From Treponema sp. UBA1747 (GTDB taxonomy: Bacteria; Spirochaetota; Spirochaetia; Treponematales; Treponemataceae): a stretch of 14,344 nucleotides of DNA. A model generated the notes under the pieces. The model was given only the letters and a program-made list of their open reading frames with translations. It was not told the DNA's origin and did not search any database. The translations under genes were made by a program, and so were the position numbers. Of this stretch, positions 1-6,986 are shown piece after piece; position 1 is the first letter of the stretch; each line of letters opens with the position of its first letter. Where the stretch lies: NCBI GenBank assembly GCA_002315375.1, contig DCHR01000049.1, positions 1 through 14,344 on the forward strand. Direction: 5' to 3'.

Positions 1-1
1 G

Positions 2-643
2 GAAGCAGAGCGCATCGAAGCTGAATCTAAAACCCAGAAAAAAACTTCTGAAGAAAAAACTGTTACACAGAATAAGAGTGTAAAAGAATCAACAAAAGAA
101 ACTGTAAAAGAAACCGCATCCAAGACTTCGGAGAAAGAAAAGGTTTCCGAAAAAACGGAAGAAGAAAAGAAAAAGGAACTTGAAAGAATTGCAAAGGAAA
201 ATGCAGAGAAAGCAGAAGCAGATCGTAAGGCAAAATTAGAGGCCGCCAAAAAAGCAACGGCAGATAAATTCCGGAAAAAAAGCGTTGTGCTGAAAAAACC
301 TGTTTCTGATTTTGTCCTGGATGAAAGTGCTTTTGATTCAGATGATACTGCAATCCAGTTTGCCTGGTCTAAAATAGACAATGCAAAGAAATACCATTTC
401 TCTGTTTACAAGGAAGGTGCTGAAAATAAACCTGTTGTAGACAAGACCTTCAAGGGTAATGCTTATACACTGAAGGATCGTGAACTGGAAAATCTGGAAA
501 ACGGAAAATACATCTGGAAAGTTTATGGAATCAACATAATCGACGGAAAGGAAGTCCATAGTCAGGTTGCTTCAAGCAGCTTTGTCGTAAGCATGGAAGA
601 TGCCGGTCTTGTTGAACTGGATATTTCAGAACTTCTTCATTAA
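2..643 (+). CDS. C-terminal part of a Lys/Glu-rich protein with a fibronectin-like domain (5' end outside the window)
   Basis: The reading frame is open from base 2 to a TAA at 641-643, giving 213 residues; the true start lies upstream of the window. The first ~95 residues are almost entirely Lys, Glu, Ala, Thr and Ser and look like a flexible or coiled-coil linker. The last ~115 residues are a beta-rich domain with the pattern of fibronectin type III or Ig-like modules: a Trp followed by 'NAKKYHFSVY', then 'GKYIWKVYGIN' and a terminal 'SSSFVV' strand. Such linker-plus-beta-domain ends are common in spirochaete envelope proteins, but I do not recognise the family, and no signal peptide or catalytic motif is visible in this part. 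A GTG at 287 could start a shorter protein, but the frame continues unbroken upstream in the same codon style, so a partial longer gene is more likely. A strong terminator follows directly. Confidence 0.75.
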   Translation, partial: EAERIEAESKTQKKTSEEKTVTQNKSVKESTKETVKETASKTSEKEKVSEKTEEEKKKELERIAKENAEKAEADRKAKLEAAKKATADKFRKKSVVLKKPVSDFVLDESAFDSDDTAIQFAWSKIDNAKKYHFSVYKEGAENKPVVDKTFKGNAYTLKDRELENLENGKYIWKVYGINIIDGKEVHSQVASSSFVVSMEDAGLVELDISELLH

Positions 644-657
644 GCAAATCAGACATT

Positions 658-717
658 CCCTTCTGCCGATTTTACTGTGTCTAGATTACCAGAAAAGGGG
701 CAGAAGGGATTTTTTTT
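658..717 (+). terminator. Rho-independent terminator of the partial upstream gene
   Basis: A perfect 10-bp stem, CCCTTCTGCC (658-667) with GGCAGAAGGG (699-708), is followed by A and a run of eight T. The loop is 31 bases, which is long. The T run overlaps the last codons of the convergent gene on the - strand. Read leftward, the hairpin has no good T run, so it is a weak terminator in that direction. Confidence 0.85.
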
Positions 718-1453
718 ATTGTTCTTGAGTTTTATTTTTCTTCTTATTTATAATCACTTGAATTACAAAAACAATAATTCCGAATAAAAGGGCAATGCAG
801 GTCATCTGTGCAAACAGAAGAAGCAGATTTGGAAAACTGAATTCGGGAACAGGAGGTCTTCCTCCTGCACCGTGCTGCATTTTCATATGCATGTTTGCGG
901 AGTTTACGAAAAGAGTTTTTATCCATTTGAGGAAACTTGTCGTGAAGATACTGTAAATGCCAAAAACTCCCGTAATTATTCCAGAAACAACAAGGATAAT
1001 TTTCCCAGCCAGCGGAGTTTTTTTTGCGTTTCTTATAAAGTTTTTAATGAAAGAAAAATGCAAGCCCAGGTGAATTCCAACCAGAACAAGCAGAATTGCA
1101 GCCAGAAAAAAATGATATGGATTTACTGCTCTGTGATTTCCAATGGCAGGAAATGTTCGTTTGTTAATAAGAAGCGATGTAATAATCATTCCGATTACAG
1201 TAAGAAGTTCCAGAAAATCAACAATCCAGTTTACTTTCTGTTTTGCTGAAAAACCTTTCTTGAAAAGTTTTCCTGTAACAGCCATAACCCAGTTCCCGTT
1301 GATTAAAACATGAATAAGCATTGCTCCAAGAACAATCAGCCCTGCGATTTCATGAAAAGCCAGGGAAATGATATTTTTCTTATAAAGAAGCATCAGTGTT
1401 ATAAACATACATAAATCAAAAATCAGCTTAAAAATAATTTTCTTTGATTTCAT
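716..1453 (-). CDS. Six-helix membrane protein, DUF4405-like, probable di-haem b-type cytochrome
   Basis: A 245-residue protein with six predicted membrane helices (about 5-24, 33-58, 78-96, 111-136, 149-175, 209-235). Positive charges fall in the loops after helices 2 and 4 and at both termini, placing both ends in the cytoplasm. Helix 2 carries His34 and His48 and helix 4 carries His114 and His128: two pairs each 14 residues apart, the spacing expected when one helix ligates two stacked b haems. This matches my memory of DUF4405/cytochrome-b561-like electron-transfer proteins. The extracytoplasmic loop between helices 5 and 6 holds a Met/His cluster, 'NMHMKMQHGAGG' (187-198). A ribosome-binding site GGAGA (1461-1465) lies 7 bases before the ATG. 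The gene lies downstream of the Gly/His-rich protein gene on the same strand, beyond a terminator that could reduce its expression. Haem binding is inferred from His spacing; the electron partner is unknown. Confidence 0.75.
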   Translation of the reverse strand: MKSKKIIFKLIFDLCMFITLMLLYKKNIISLAFHEIAGLIVLGAMLIHVLINGNWVMAVTGKLFKKGFSAKQKVNWIVDFLELLTVIGMIITSLLINKRTFPAIGNHRAVNPYHFFLAAILLVLVGIHLGLHFSFIKNFIRNAKKTPLAGKIILVVSGIITGVFGIYSIFTTSFLKWIKTLFVNSANMHMKMQHGAGGRPPVPEFSFPNLLLLFAQMTCIALLFGIIVFVIQVIINKKKNKTQEQ

Positions 1454-1475
1454 AAAAAATTCTCCGGAAAAATGT

Positions 1476-1527
1476 AAAAAAAGGGGCTGTTTATATGAAG
1501 GAGTAAGGAGGAAAAATAAACAGCCCC
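1476..1527 (-). terminator. Terminator hairpin between two co-oriented genes, with an anti-Shine-Dalgarno-like loop
   Basis: A perfect 12-bp inverted repeat (1483-1494 with 1516-1527, GGGGCTGTTTAT and its complement) is followed, reading leftward, by seven T (1482-1476). It starts 11 bases past the stop of the Gly/His-rich protein gene, so it should end or thin out that transcript before the DUF4405-like gene. The 21-base loop on the transcribed strand contains CCTCCTTA, the sequence of the 16S rRNA 3' tail. Confidence 0.85.
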
Positions 1528-1537
1528 AGAATTAATA

Positions 1538-1948
1538 CTAATTAGTTTTTACAATTATTCTGCTGGCAACTTTTGTTTCTGTTTCTGTATTGAACAGACT
1601 GTACATAATCCAGTCGCCTTTTTTAATGTCAGAAATTGTTTTGTCGCTGGTAGAATCATAAAGACGGATACGGGTAAATGGATTTACGGAAACAACAATT
1701 TTCTTCCCGTCCAAATCCTGGATTGTAACTGTCCCGTTTTTTTCATCTACAGCATTTACCTGTCCCATTAAGTCAGTGGCCCGAACAACAGTAGCTTTGC
1801 CGTCTGCATCGGTTGTTACAGTAAATTTCCCGAGTCCATCATGTCCACCGTGACCTCCCATTCCGCCTTTGCCTTTAGCAAAGAGGGAACCGGTTCCGAT
1901 TACAGCAACACAGGCTGCACATACCAGAAATTTTGTGATTTTTTTCAT
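1538..1948 (-). CDS. Small exported Gly/His-rich protein with a DUF5666-like beta domain
   Basis: A 136-residue protein. I chose the ATG at 1948 because GAGG lies 5 bases upstream and because the protein then begins with a classic signal peptide: 'MKK', a hydrophobic stretch to about residue 20, and an Ala at 24 ('SLFAKG') as likely cleavage site. An in-frame ATG at 1972 would add eight residues before the signal and is less likely. The mature N-terminus is 'KGKGGMGGHGGHDG', flexible and suited to metal binding. About 70 residues follow with short beta-strand patterns ('GQVNAVDEKNGTVTIQD', 'KKIVVSVNPFTRIRL', 'IKKGDWIMYSLF') that resemble DUF5666/OB-like domains. It is probably periplasmic. 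The gene is divergent from the two-component operon and shares its intergenic region. The function is unknown; metal or redox-related envelope work is inference from neighbours and composition. Confidence 0.75.
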   Translation of the reverse strand: MKKITKFLVCAACVAVIGTGSLFAKGKGGMGGHGGHDGLGKFTVTTDADGKATVVRATDLMGQVNAVDEKNGTVTIQDLDGKKIVVSVNPFTRIRLYDSTSDKTISDIKKGDWIMYSLFNTETETKVASRIIVKTN

Positions 1949-1953
1949 AAAAA

Positions 1954-1957
1954 CCTC
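1954..1957 (-). promoter_or_regulatory. Ribosome-binding site that decides the start of the Gly/His-rich protein
   Basis: GAGG on the - strand, 5 bases before the ATG at 1948. The upstream in-frame ATG at 1972 has no comparable site, so the signal peptide starts cleanly at 1948. Confidence 0.55.
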
Positions 1958-2003
1958 ATAAATATTCCGCATTTGCGGTCAGAATCAAGGCTTACAACGA
2001 AAC

Positions 2004-2031
2004 CTTACAGTACACAATTTACTGGTGCCAA
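2004..2031 (-). promoter_or_regulatory. Possible promoter of the Gly/His-rich protein gene
   Basis: On the - strand TTGGCA (2026-2031) and TGTAAG (2004-2009) are 16 bases apart, a 5/6 match to the -35 and a 4/6 match to the -10 consensus. Transcription would start near 1997, leaving a leader of about 49 bases that keeps the GAGG ribosome-binding site. Two CTTACA words (1991, 2004) overlap this stretch and may be regulator sites instead. Confidence 0.35.
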
Positions 2032-2052
2032 AGGAATTCTTCTTTAATTGAA

Positions 2053-2095
2053 TCTTAGGTGTTTCTTAGAAAACCTTAAGGAAAAAAAACTTTAG
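2053..2095 (+). promoter_or_regulatory. Phased CTTA repeats, candidate operator for the adjacent OmpR-family regulator
   Basis: TCTTAG at 2053-2058 is repeated exactly at 2064-2069, an 11-base period, and CTTAAG follows at 2075-2080; a looser CTTTAG sits at 2090-2095. OmpR/PhoB-family dimers bind head-to-tail direct repeats about 11 bases apart. The word and spacing also recall the PmrA box (YTTAAK-N5-YTTAAK). The repeats end about 25-40 bases before the Ig-like protein gene, where they could replace a missing -35 box. No good -35/-10 pair is visible for that gene (TAGTAT at 2108-2113 is the best -10). Confidence 0.4.
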
Positions 2096-2117
2096 AGACT
2101 GTAGATTTAGTATTAGA

Positions 2118-2594
2118 ATGAATATAGGAATGAAAAGAAAACTTGTTTTGTTTACATTATTGATTTTCTCTGTTTTTCAGCTGTTTGCTGCTCCCGGCCC
2201 AGATTTTCACAAAAAGGGACATAAAAATTTTCATGGGAAAAGAATGCTGGAAGAAGATGATAAATGTTTTGTTCTTTTTATAAAAGCAACAGAGTTTCCT
2301 GATTGTGATAGTTTTAAAATCGTTTTTTCTCAGCCAGTAAATCCGGAAAGTATTAACGATGATAACTTTTTATTGAATGGAAATAAAATTAATCCGAAAA
2401 AAATCATGTTTTCCAAGAACTACAGAATCATTGATTTCATTGCTGACTTTGATAATTCAGTCTGGCTGGAAGAAAACAATGAACTGATTGTAAAGGATAT
2501 TGAATCTATAAGCGGAAATAAAATTGAACCTGTTATAATAAAGAATTTCCAGATTGAAAAAGATTTCAAATTGATGAAAAAACTTAAGGATTAA
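2118..2594 (+). CDS. Small exported protein with an SbsA/Big_5-like Ig domain, first gene of the two-component operon
   Basis: A 158-residue protein with a signal peptide: 'MKRK' followed by a hydrophobic run and 'QLFAAPG' near residues 22-27 as the likely cleavage site. The mature protein opens with a His/Lys-rich segment, 'FHKKGHKNFHGKRM'. The rest follows the pattern of bacterial Ig-like Big_5 domains: 'SFKIVFSQPVNPESINDDNF', a middle strand, then 'ELIVKDIESISGNKIEP' in the place of the usual 'v.DiaGN.i'. The start is uncertain: neither the ATG at 2118 nor the in-frame ATG at 2130 has a good ribosome-binding site; I kept the longer form. Its stop lies 2 bases before the response-regulator ATG, and AAGGA inside its last codons serves as that gene's ribosome-binding site, so the two are translationally linked. 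It may be an accessory sensor, or an output, of the kinase; this is inference. Confidence 0.75.
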   Translation: MNIGMKRKLVLFTLLIFSVFQLFAAPGPDFHKKGHKNFHGKRMLEEDDKCFVLFIKATEFPDCDSFKIVFSQPVNPESINDDNFLLNGNKINPKKIMFSKNYRIIDFIADFDNSVWLEENNELIVKDIESISGNKIEPVIIKNFQIEKDFKLMKKLKD

Positions 2595-2596
2595 CA

Positions 2597-3271
2597 ATGG
2601 AAAAGATTTTAATTGTTGAAGATGATCAGACTGTGCTCAATTTTGAAATTAAGGAACTGGAACACGAAGGTTATTCTGTTGTTTCTGCAATGGACGGGCG
2701 TACAGCACTGGAACTTTTTGAAAAAGAAAATCCGGATTTAGTTCTTCTGGATATAATGCTTCCTGAATTAAACGGAATTGAAGTTTTACGCAGAATCAGA
2801 AAATCAAGCTCGGTTCCAGTAATCATGGTAACTGCAAAGGGTGAAGTTTACGATAAAGTAAACGGACTTATGACTGGAGCCGATGATTATATTTCTAAGC
2901 CATTTGCTATTGAAGAATTGCTCGCCAGAACCTATGCACTTCTTCGCCGTTCAAATAATTCTGGTACTTCGGAAACTGTTTTGAAAAATCGTGAAGTTGA
3001 ACTTGATATTCAGAGTATGATATTGAAAGTCCGGGGACAGACCTACTCACTTTCCAAAATAGAATTCTTCCTTTTGAAATATTTGCTGGAAAATCAGAAT
3101 GTTGCTTTGTCCAGAAATCAGATAATAGATAATGTCTGGGGAAAAGATTACATAATCGAAGAGGGAACAATTGACGTGTACATCAATTATCTTAGAAGTA
3201 AAATTGACCAGCCTCTGGAAGAACAATACATAAAGACCATTCGCGGAATCGGTTATATGATGGTGAACTGA
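2597..3271 (+). CDS. OmpR/PhoB-family response regulator
   Basis: A 224-residue transcriptional regulator. The receiver domain (about 3-117) has the acidic pocket Glu8-Asp9-Asp10, the phosphoacceptor Asp52 in 'VLLDIMLPELNG', Thr79 in 'VIMVTAKG', Tyr98 and Lys101 in 'DDYISKPFA'. The C-terminal winged-helix domain (about 128-224) ends with the family's usual 'YIKTIRGIGYMM'. Length is typical. The gene lies between the Ig-like protein gene (2-base gap) and the kinase gene (2-base gap), a tightly coupled operon. It is expected to be phosphorylated by the kinase and to bind direct repeats; the CTTA repeats at 2053-2080 are the best candidate in this locus. The closest named relative cannot be decided from sequence alone. 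Confidence 0.95.
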   Translation: MEKILIVEDDQTVLNFEIKELEHEGYSVVSAMDGRTALELFEKENPDLVLLDIMLPELNGIEVLRRIRKSSSVPVIMVTAKGEVYDKVNGLMTGADDYISKPFAIEELLARTYALLRRSNNSGTSETVLKNREVELDIQSMILKVRGQTYSLSKIEFFLLKYLLENQNVALSRNQIIDNVWGKDYIIEEGTIDVYINYLRSKIDQPLEEQYIKTIRGIGYMMVN

Positions 3272-3273
3272 TT

Positions 3274-4608
3274 ATGAAAAAAACTTTATCATTCAGATTA
3301 TCAATCCGCTTCATGACGATTGTTGCAGTAGTTGTGCTTTTGATTGCCTCTTTCTTTGTTCTTGCTTTCCGCATCTTTATAAGAAATAAACAGAATCAGA
3401 TGATTTTTGAAAACACGGAACTAATCTGTGAAGAGATTGAAAATAATGGCGAATCATTTCTTGAACCACTGTCTTTGGATTATTTTATTTCTTATATTAT
3501 TTATAAAAAAGATAATCTGAAAACTGTGGAAACAAATGATCCTTTATTACCTAAACTTGATTTTACTCAGGGAAAAACAAAAAAATATTTTCAGAAGGAT
3601 TTTTATTCCGATGGAGATTTGAATCTTCTTTACTGCACCTATGAAACGCCTGGTGGTTACATAATCCAGACTTCAATCGACATTGATAATGATGCTTCTA
3701 TTGAAATGGTAAATCAGCTGCCGTTAATCGCGGCTATTTCATTTTTACCAATACTGCTGATTTCCTTTTTGCTTTCGTTGATTATATCTAAGCGAACTCT
3801 GGAACCGGTAAAAGAAATAACAAAGACAGCTCAGGGAATATCCAGTACGAACCTGGAAACCCTTCTTCCCGTAAGCAAAAATAATGATGAACTGGATGAA
3901 CTGGCCGGGACTTTTAATCAGCTTTTTGAAAACCTGAAAAAAGATTTCGACAGGGAAGTGAATTTTACAAGTGATGTTTCCCATGAACTGAAAACTCCTG
4001 TTGCAGGAATTTTGGGGCAGGCAAATCTTTTGAAGCGCTGGGGCAAAGAGGATCCAAAACAACTGGAAGAATCCCTCGATTTGATTTTAAAAGAAGCTCA
4101 TTCCATGGAAAGTATAATTAATAATCTCCTGCAGATTTCAAAACTTGAAAATGGAATTGTGAAACCTCTTCTAACCAGTGTGAATTTGTGGAGCATGTTT
4201 GCAAGATTAAAAAATGAATTTACCGCCTTGTTTCCGGCTGTAAAAATAATTTTCAATGAAAATATCGATTTAAATATTGAAACGGATATGGAACTTCTTC
4301 ATCAGGTTTTAACTGCAATTATTTCAAACAGCGTAAAGTATGGTGCCAGTGAAGTGGAACTTACAGGAACTGACCTTGCAGAAACAATTGAAATCAAAGT
4401 AACTGATAACGGACCTGGTTTCAGTGAAGAAATACTTTCTCACATTTTTGAAAGATTTTACCGGGGAGATAAGGCCCATAATCGTGAAGCAGGCGGCGCA
4501 GGTTTAGGGCTGTCAATTTCCAAGACTATTGTGAAAGTCCTTGGAGGAAATCTACAGGCCCGAAACTGCCGTACCCATCAAGGCGCTGAAGTAATAATTG
4601 AATTGTAA
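3274..4608 (+). CDS. Sensor histidine kinase of the two-component pair
   Basis: A 444-residue inner-membrane kinase. Two helices (about 14-36 and 150-172) flank an extracytoplasmic sensor region of about 110 residues that lacks a motif I recognise. A HAMP linker follows (about 173-225), then the H-box 'FTSDVSHELKTPVAGI' with His237 as the phosphorylated residue. The ATPase domain has the N-box 'IISNSVKYG' (349-357), G1 'DNGPGF' (378-383), the F-box 'FERFYRGD' (392-399) and G2 'GGAGLGLS' (407-414). All catalytic motifs are intact. It starts 2 bases after the response-regulator stop. The signal sensed is unknown; His/Met-rich exported proteins next door make a metal ion or envelope redox state a reasonable guess. 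No hairpin terminator of usual size follows; the long inverted repeat at 4631-4870 is the next structure. Confidence 0.95.
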   Translation: MKKTLSFRLSIRFMTIVAVVVLLIASFFVLAFRIFIRNKQNQMIFENTELICEEIENNGESFLEPLSLDYFISYIIYKKDNLKTVETNDPLLPKLDFTQGKTKKYFQKDFYSDGDLNLLYCTYETPGGYIIQTSIDIDNDASIEMVNQLPLIAAISFLPILLISFLLSLIISKRTLEPVKEITKTAQGISSTNLETLLPVSKNNDELDELAGTFNQLFENLKKDFDREVNFTSDVSHELKTPVAGILGQANLLKRWGKEDPKQLEESLDLILKEAHSMESIINNLLQISKLENGIVKPLLTSVNLWSMFARLKNEFTALFPAVKIIFNENIDLNIETDMELLHQVLTAIISNSVKYGASEVELTGTDLAETIEIKVTDNGPGFSEEILSHIFERFYRGDKAHNREAGGAGLGLSISKTIVKVLGGNLQARNCRTHQGAEVIIEL

Positions 4609-4630
4609 AAAGAATAAATTTTAACCTACG

Positions 4631-4870
4631 TTTGAATTAAACTTACATATAAATCAAATATTAATGTAAGTGAAAAAACTTATGAAAATATAAAACAAAT
4701 AATGCGCGAGCAAAAACAATGGAGTACCGTGGGCAAGGAGCGAACGAAGCGAGCGACGGGGCCCCGCGGGAGGCCTCCATTGTTTATTGCGGGAGTGTTA
4801 TTTGTTTTGTGGGAATATATTTTTTTCTTAGAAATAAAAGTGTTTGATTTATATGTACGTTTAATTAAAA
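4631..4870. repeat. Nested 240-base inverted repeat with a GC-rich core between convergent genes
   Basis: The 269 bases between the kinase and fusA stops hold no conventional gene. The outer arms 4631-4658 and 4843-4870 are complementary at 26 of 28 positions. Inside them lies a perfect 11-base pair of arms (4692-4702 with 4798-4808) and then another (4714-4724 with 4775-4785). The ~50-base centre is very GC-rich and has a GCGA-type run (about 4738-4757) and the palindrome CGGGGCCCCG (4757-4766). The left arm can also form its own hairpin (4641-4648 with 4664-4671). The whole may fold as one long cruciform or RNA stem, or be a MITE-like or REP-like repeat unit. It could also act as a terminator for both flanking genes. 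I see no clear target-site duplication. An ATG at 4719 opens a 42-codon frame within it, judged not to be a real gene. Confidence 0.75.
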
Positions 4871-4877
4871 ATGTCTG

Positions 4878-6944
4878 CTAGTAGCCCATGTCCAGGCCGC
4901 CAACTTTTTCCTGGAAGTGACTGAATTCCATAGAGAAGCTTGCGCGGCCCTGAGTTGCAGAACGCAGATTTGTACTGAATCCGAACATTTTTGCCATTGG
5001 TGCTGAACCGTGAATGATTTCAGCAGATGGTTTTGAATCCTGACCCATAATCGTTCCGCCTCTCTGGCTGAACTGACTTCCTGCAGGTCCTACAAATTCT
5101 TTTGGACAGGAAATATCAACACTCATAACAGGTTCCAGAATTATAGGATTTGCCCCGTTACATGCGTTGTCAAAAGCGGCAACGGCACATGCTTCAAAAG
5201 CAAAGGTTGTCGATGTAAGTTCGTTGTAAACAAAATCAGTAACTGTAACTTTAAGGTCTGCACATGGATAGCCGTATTTGATTCCCGAAGCGAATGAACC
5301 TTCGATTCCGTGTTTGATAGCATCCATAATTTCATCCGGAGCATCGCCCTGTTTTGCAGTGCAAACATAAGAGCATCCGGCACCTGTTTCCTGAGCTTCA
5401 ACAGAAAGTGTGATTTTGGCTGTATTTTCTTTTCCACCCAGGACTTTGTCGAATTCTTCTGTAACAGAATTTGTTCCTGAAACAGATTCGCGGTAAGTTA
5501 CCTGAGGAGCTCCAACGCGGCATTTTACTCCAAAGTCATCCTGCATGCGTGTAACCAGAACATCCAGGTGAAGTTCACCCATTCCCGAAATAATCAGCTG
5601 ACCTGTTTCTTCATCGTCGTGATATGTGAAAGTAGGGTCTTCGCGTGAAAGGATTTCAAGAGTTTCGTTCATCTTGTCCTTCTCGCTCATGCTGTCAGGT
5701 TCGAGAGAAACTGAAATAACCGGCTGAGGGAATTTAGGTTCTTCAAGTAAAACAGGAAGTCCTTCACTTCCGATGGTGTCACCAGTCTGTGCAAGTTTAA
5801 GTCCAACGAATACGGCGATGTCACCTGCAGCGATTGAATCCAGAGGTTCATTTTTATCAGCATGCATACGGAGAATTCTGTTTACGCGTTCACGTTTTTT
5901 CTTGCTTACGTTGTAAAGCTGAATGCCGTTCTGGAATTTTCCGGAATACATGCGAACGTAGCACAGAGGTCCCATTTCGCGGTCGTACTGGATTTTGAAA
6001 ACCAGTCCCAAAGGCATTTTTGAAACATCACATGGAACTTCAACTTCCTCACTCTGGTCTTTTTTGATTTTAAGTCCTTTTGCAGGAGGAATATCCAGTG
6101 GGGAAGGCAGGTATTCAACAACAGCATCGATCAAAGGCTGAACACCCTGATTGTGACGGGCAGAACCCATTACAAAAGGAACGAAGGTTCTGTTTATTGT
6201 TCCTGCTCTGATTGCTTTTTTCAGCTGGTCAACTGTAATTTCTCCGCCTTCAAGGTATATTTCCATAAGGGCATCATCTGAACCGGCAACTGTATCAACA
6301 AGTTTTTCTTTCCATTCATTTGCCTGATCCAGACGTGAAGCGTCGATGTCAGATTCAATGATTGTTTCTCCGTCGTCTTCTTCGCTGAAACGGAGTTCTT
6401 TCATTTTAAGAAGATCGATAACCCCTTCAAAATCTGCACCTTCTCCGATTGGAATCTGGAGAGCCAGAGGTGTAATTCCGAATTTTTCTGCAACGTCAGT
6501 CATTGAGCCAAAGAAGTCAGCACCGATGCGGTCCATTTTATTCATGAAACACATACGTGGAACGGCAAATTCGTCGGCCTGTTTCCAAACAGTTTCTGTC
6601 TGAGGCTGAACACCGTCAACTGCACAGATAACTGCAACTGCACCGTCCAGTACACGAAGTGAACGTTCAACTTCGGCTGTAAAGTCTACGTGGCCCGGTG
6701 TGTCAATAATATTAATCTGATGGTCACGCCAGTAAGTGGTTGTGGCTGCAGAGCAGATAGTAATTCCGCGTTCCTGTTCCTGAGCCATCCAGTCCATTGT
6801 TGCCTGACCGTCATCGATTTCACCGATTTTGTGGATCTTTCCTGTGTAATAAAGAATGCGTTCTGTAGTAGTTGTTTTTCCGGCATCAATGTGAGCCATA
6901 ATGCCGATGTTTCTCATTTTAGATAAGTCTGTTGGATTTGCCAT
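4878..6944 (-). CDS. fusA: Translation elongation factor G
   Basis: EF-G uses GTP to move tRNAs and mRNA through the ribosome, or in some paralogues to help split it. The protein has 688 residues, normal for the family, from the ATG at 6944 ('MANPTDLSKMRNIGIMAHID'). The frame stays open upstream to 7058, but that extension has no family similarity and would run into the divergent rsgA gene. GTPase motifs are intact: G1 'AHIDAGKTT' (17-25), G2 'RGITI' (59-63), G3 'DTPGH' (81-85) with the catalytic His85, and G4 'NKMD' (135-138). Domains II to V follow, including 'GMGELHLDV' and the C-terminal 'SQRGG' region. Spirochaetes often have two EF-G paralogues; which one this is cannot be decided here. 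No Shine-Dalgarno site is visible; a -10-like TATTAT lies at 6975-6980 on the - strand. Confidence 0.95.
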   Translation of the reverse strand: MANPTDLSKMRNIGIMAHIDAGKTTTTERILYYTGKIHKIGEIDDGQATMDWMAQEQERGITICSAATTTYWRDHQINIIDTPGHVDFTAEVERSLRVLDGAVAVICAVDGVQPQTETVWKQADEFAVPRMCFMNKMDRIGADFFGSMTDVAEKFGITPLALQIPIGEGADFEGVIDLLKMKELRFSEEDDGETIIESDIDASRLDQANEWKEKLVDTVAGSDDALMEIYLEGGEITVDQLKKAIRAGTINRTFVPFVMGSARHNQGVQPLIDAVVEYLPSPLDIPPAKGLKIKKDQSEEVEVPCDVSKMPLGLVFKIQYDREMGPLCYVRMYSGKFQNGIQLYNVSKKKRERVNRILRMHADKNEPLDSIAAGDIAVFVGLKLAQTGDTIGSEGLPVLLEEPKFPQPVISVSLEPDSMSEKDKMNETLEILSREDPTFTYHDDEETGQLIISGMGELHLDVLVTRMQDDFGVKCRVGAPQVTYRESVSGTNSVTEEFDKVLGGKENTAKITLSVEAQETGAGCSYVCTAKQGDAPDEIMDAIKHGIEGSFASGIKYGYPCADLKVTVTDFVYNELTSTTFAFEACAVAAFDNACNGANPIILEPVMSVDISCPKEFVGPAGSQFSQRGGTIMGQDSKPSAEIIHGSAPMAKMFGFSTNLRSATQGRASFSMEFSHFQEKVGGLDMGY

Positions 6945-6986
6945 AAAGGTAAGTTTATCAAAATTGCAGGTTTTATAATAGAACTT

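Noticed and set aside
872..1249. Long + strand frame opposite the DUF4405-like gene
   Set aside because: It is antisense to a membrane protein with clear helices and His pairing, lacks a ribosome-binding site, and has no recognisable domain.
1949..1972. Earlier ATG for the Gly/His-rich protein
   Set aside because: It has no ribosome-binding site and puts eight residues in front of an otherwise standard signal peptide.
4725..4774. CRISPR-like repeat in the GCGA-rich core
   Set aside because: Repeated units are only 4-5 bases, with no spacers; it is a low-complexity run inside an inverted repeat.
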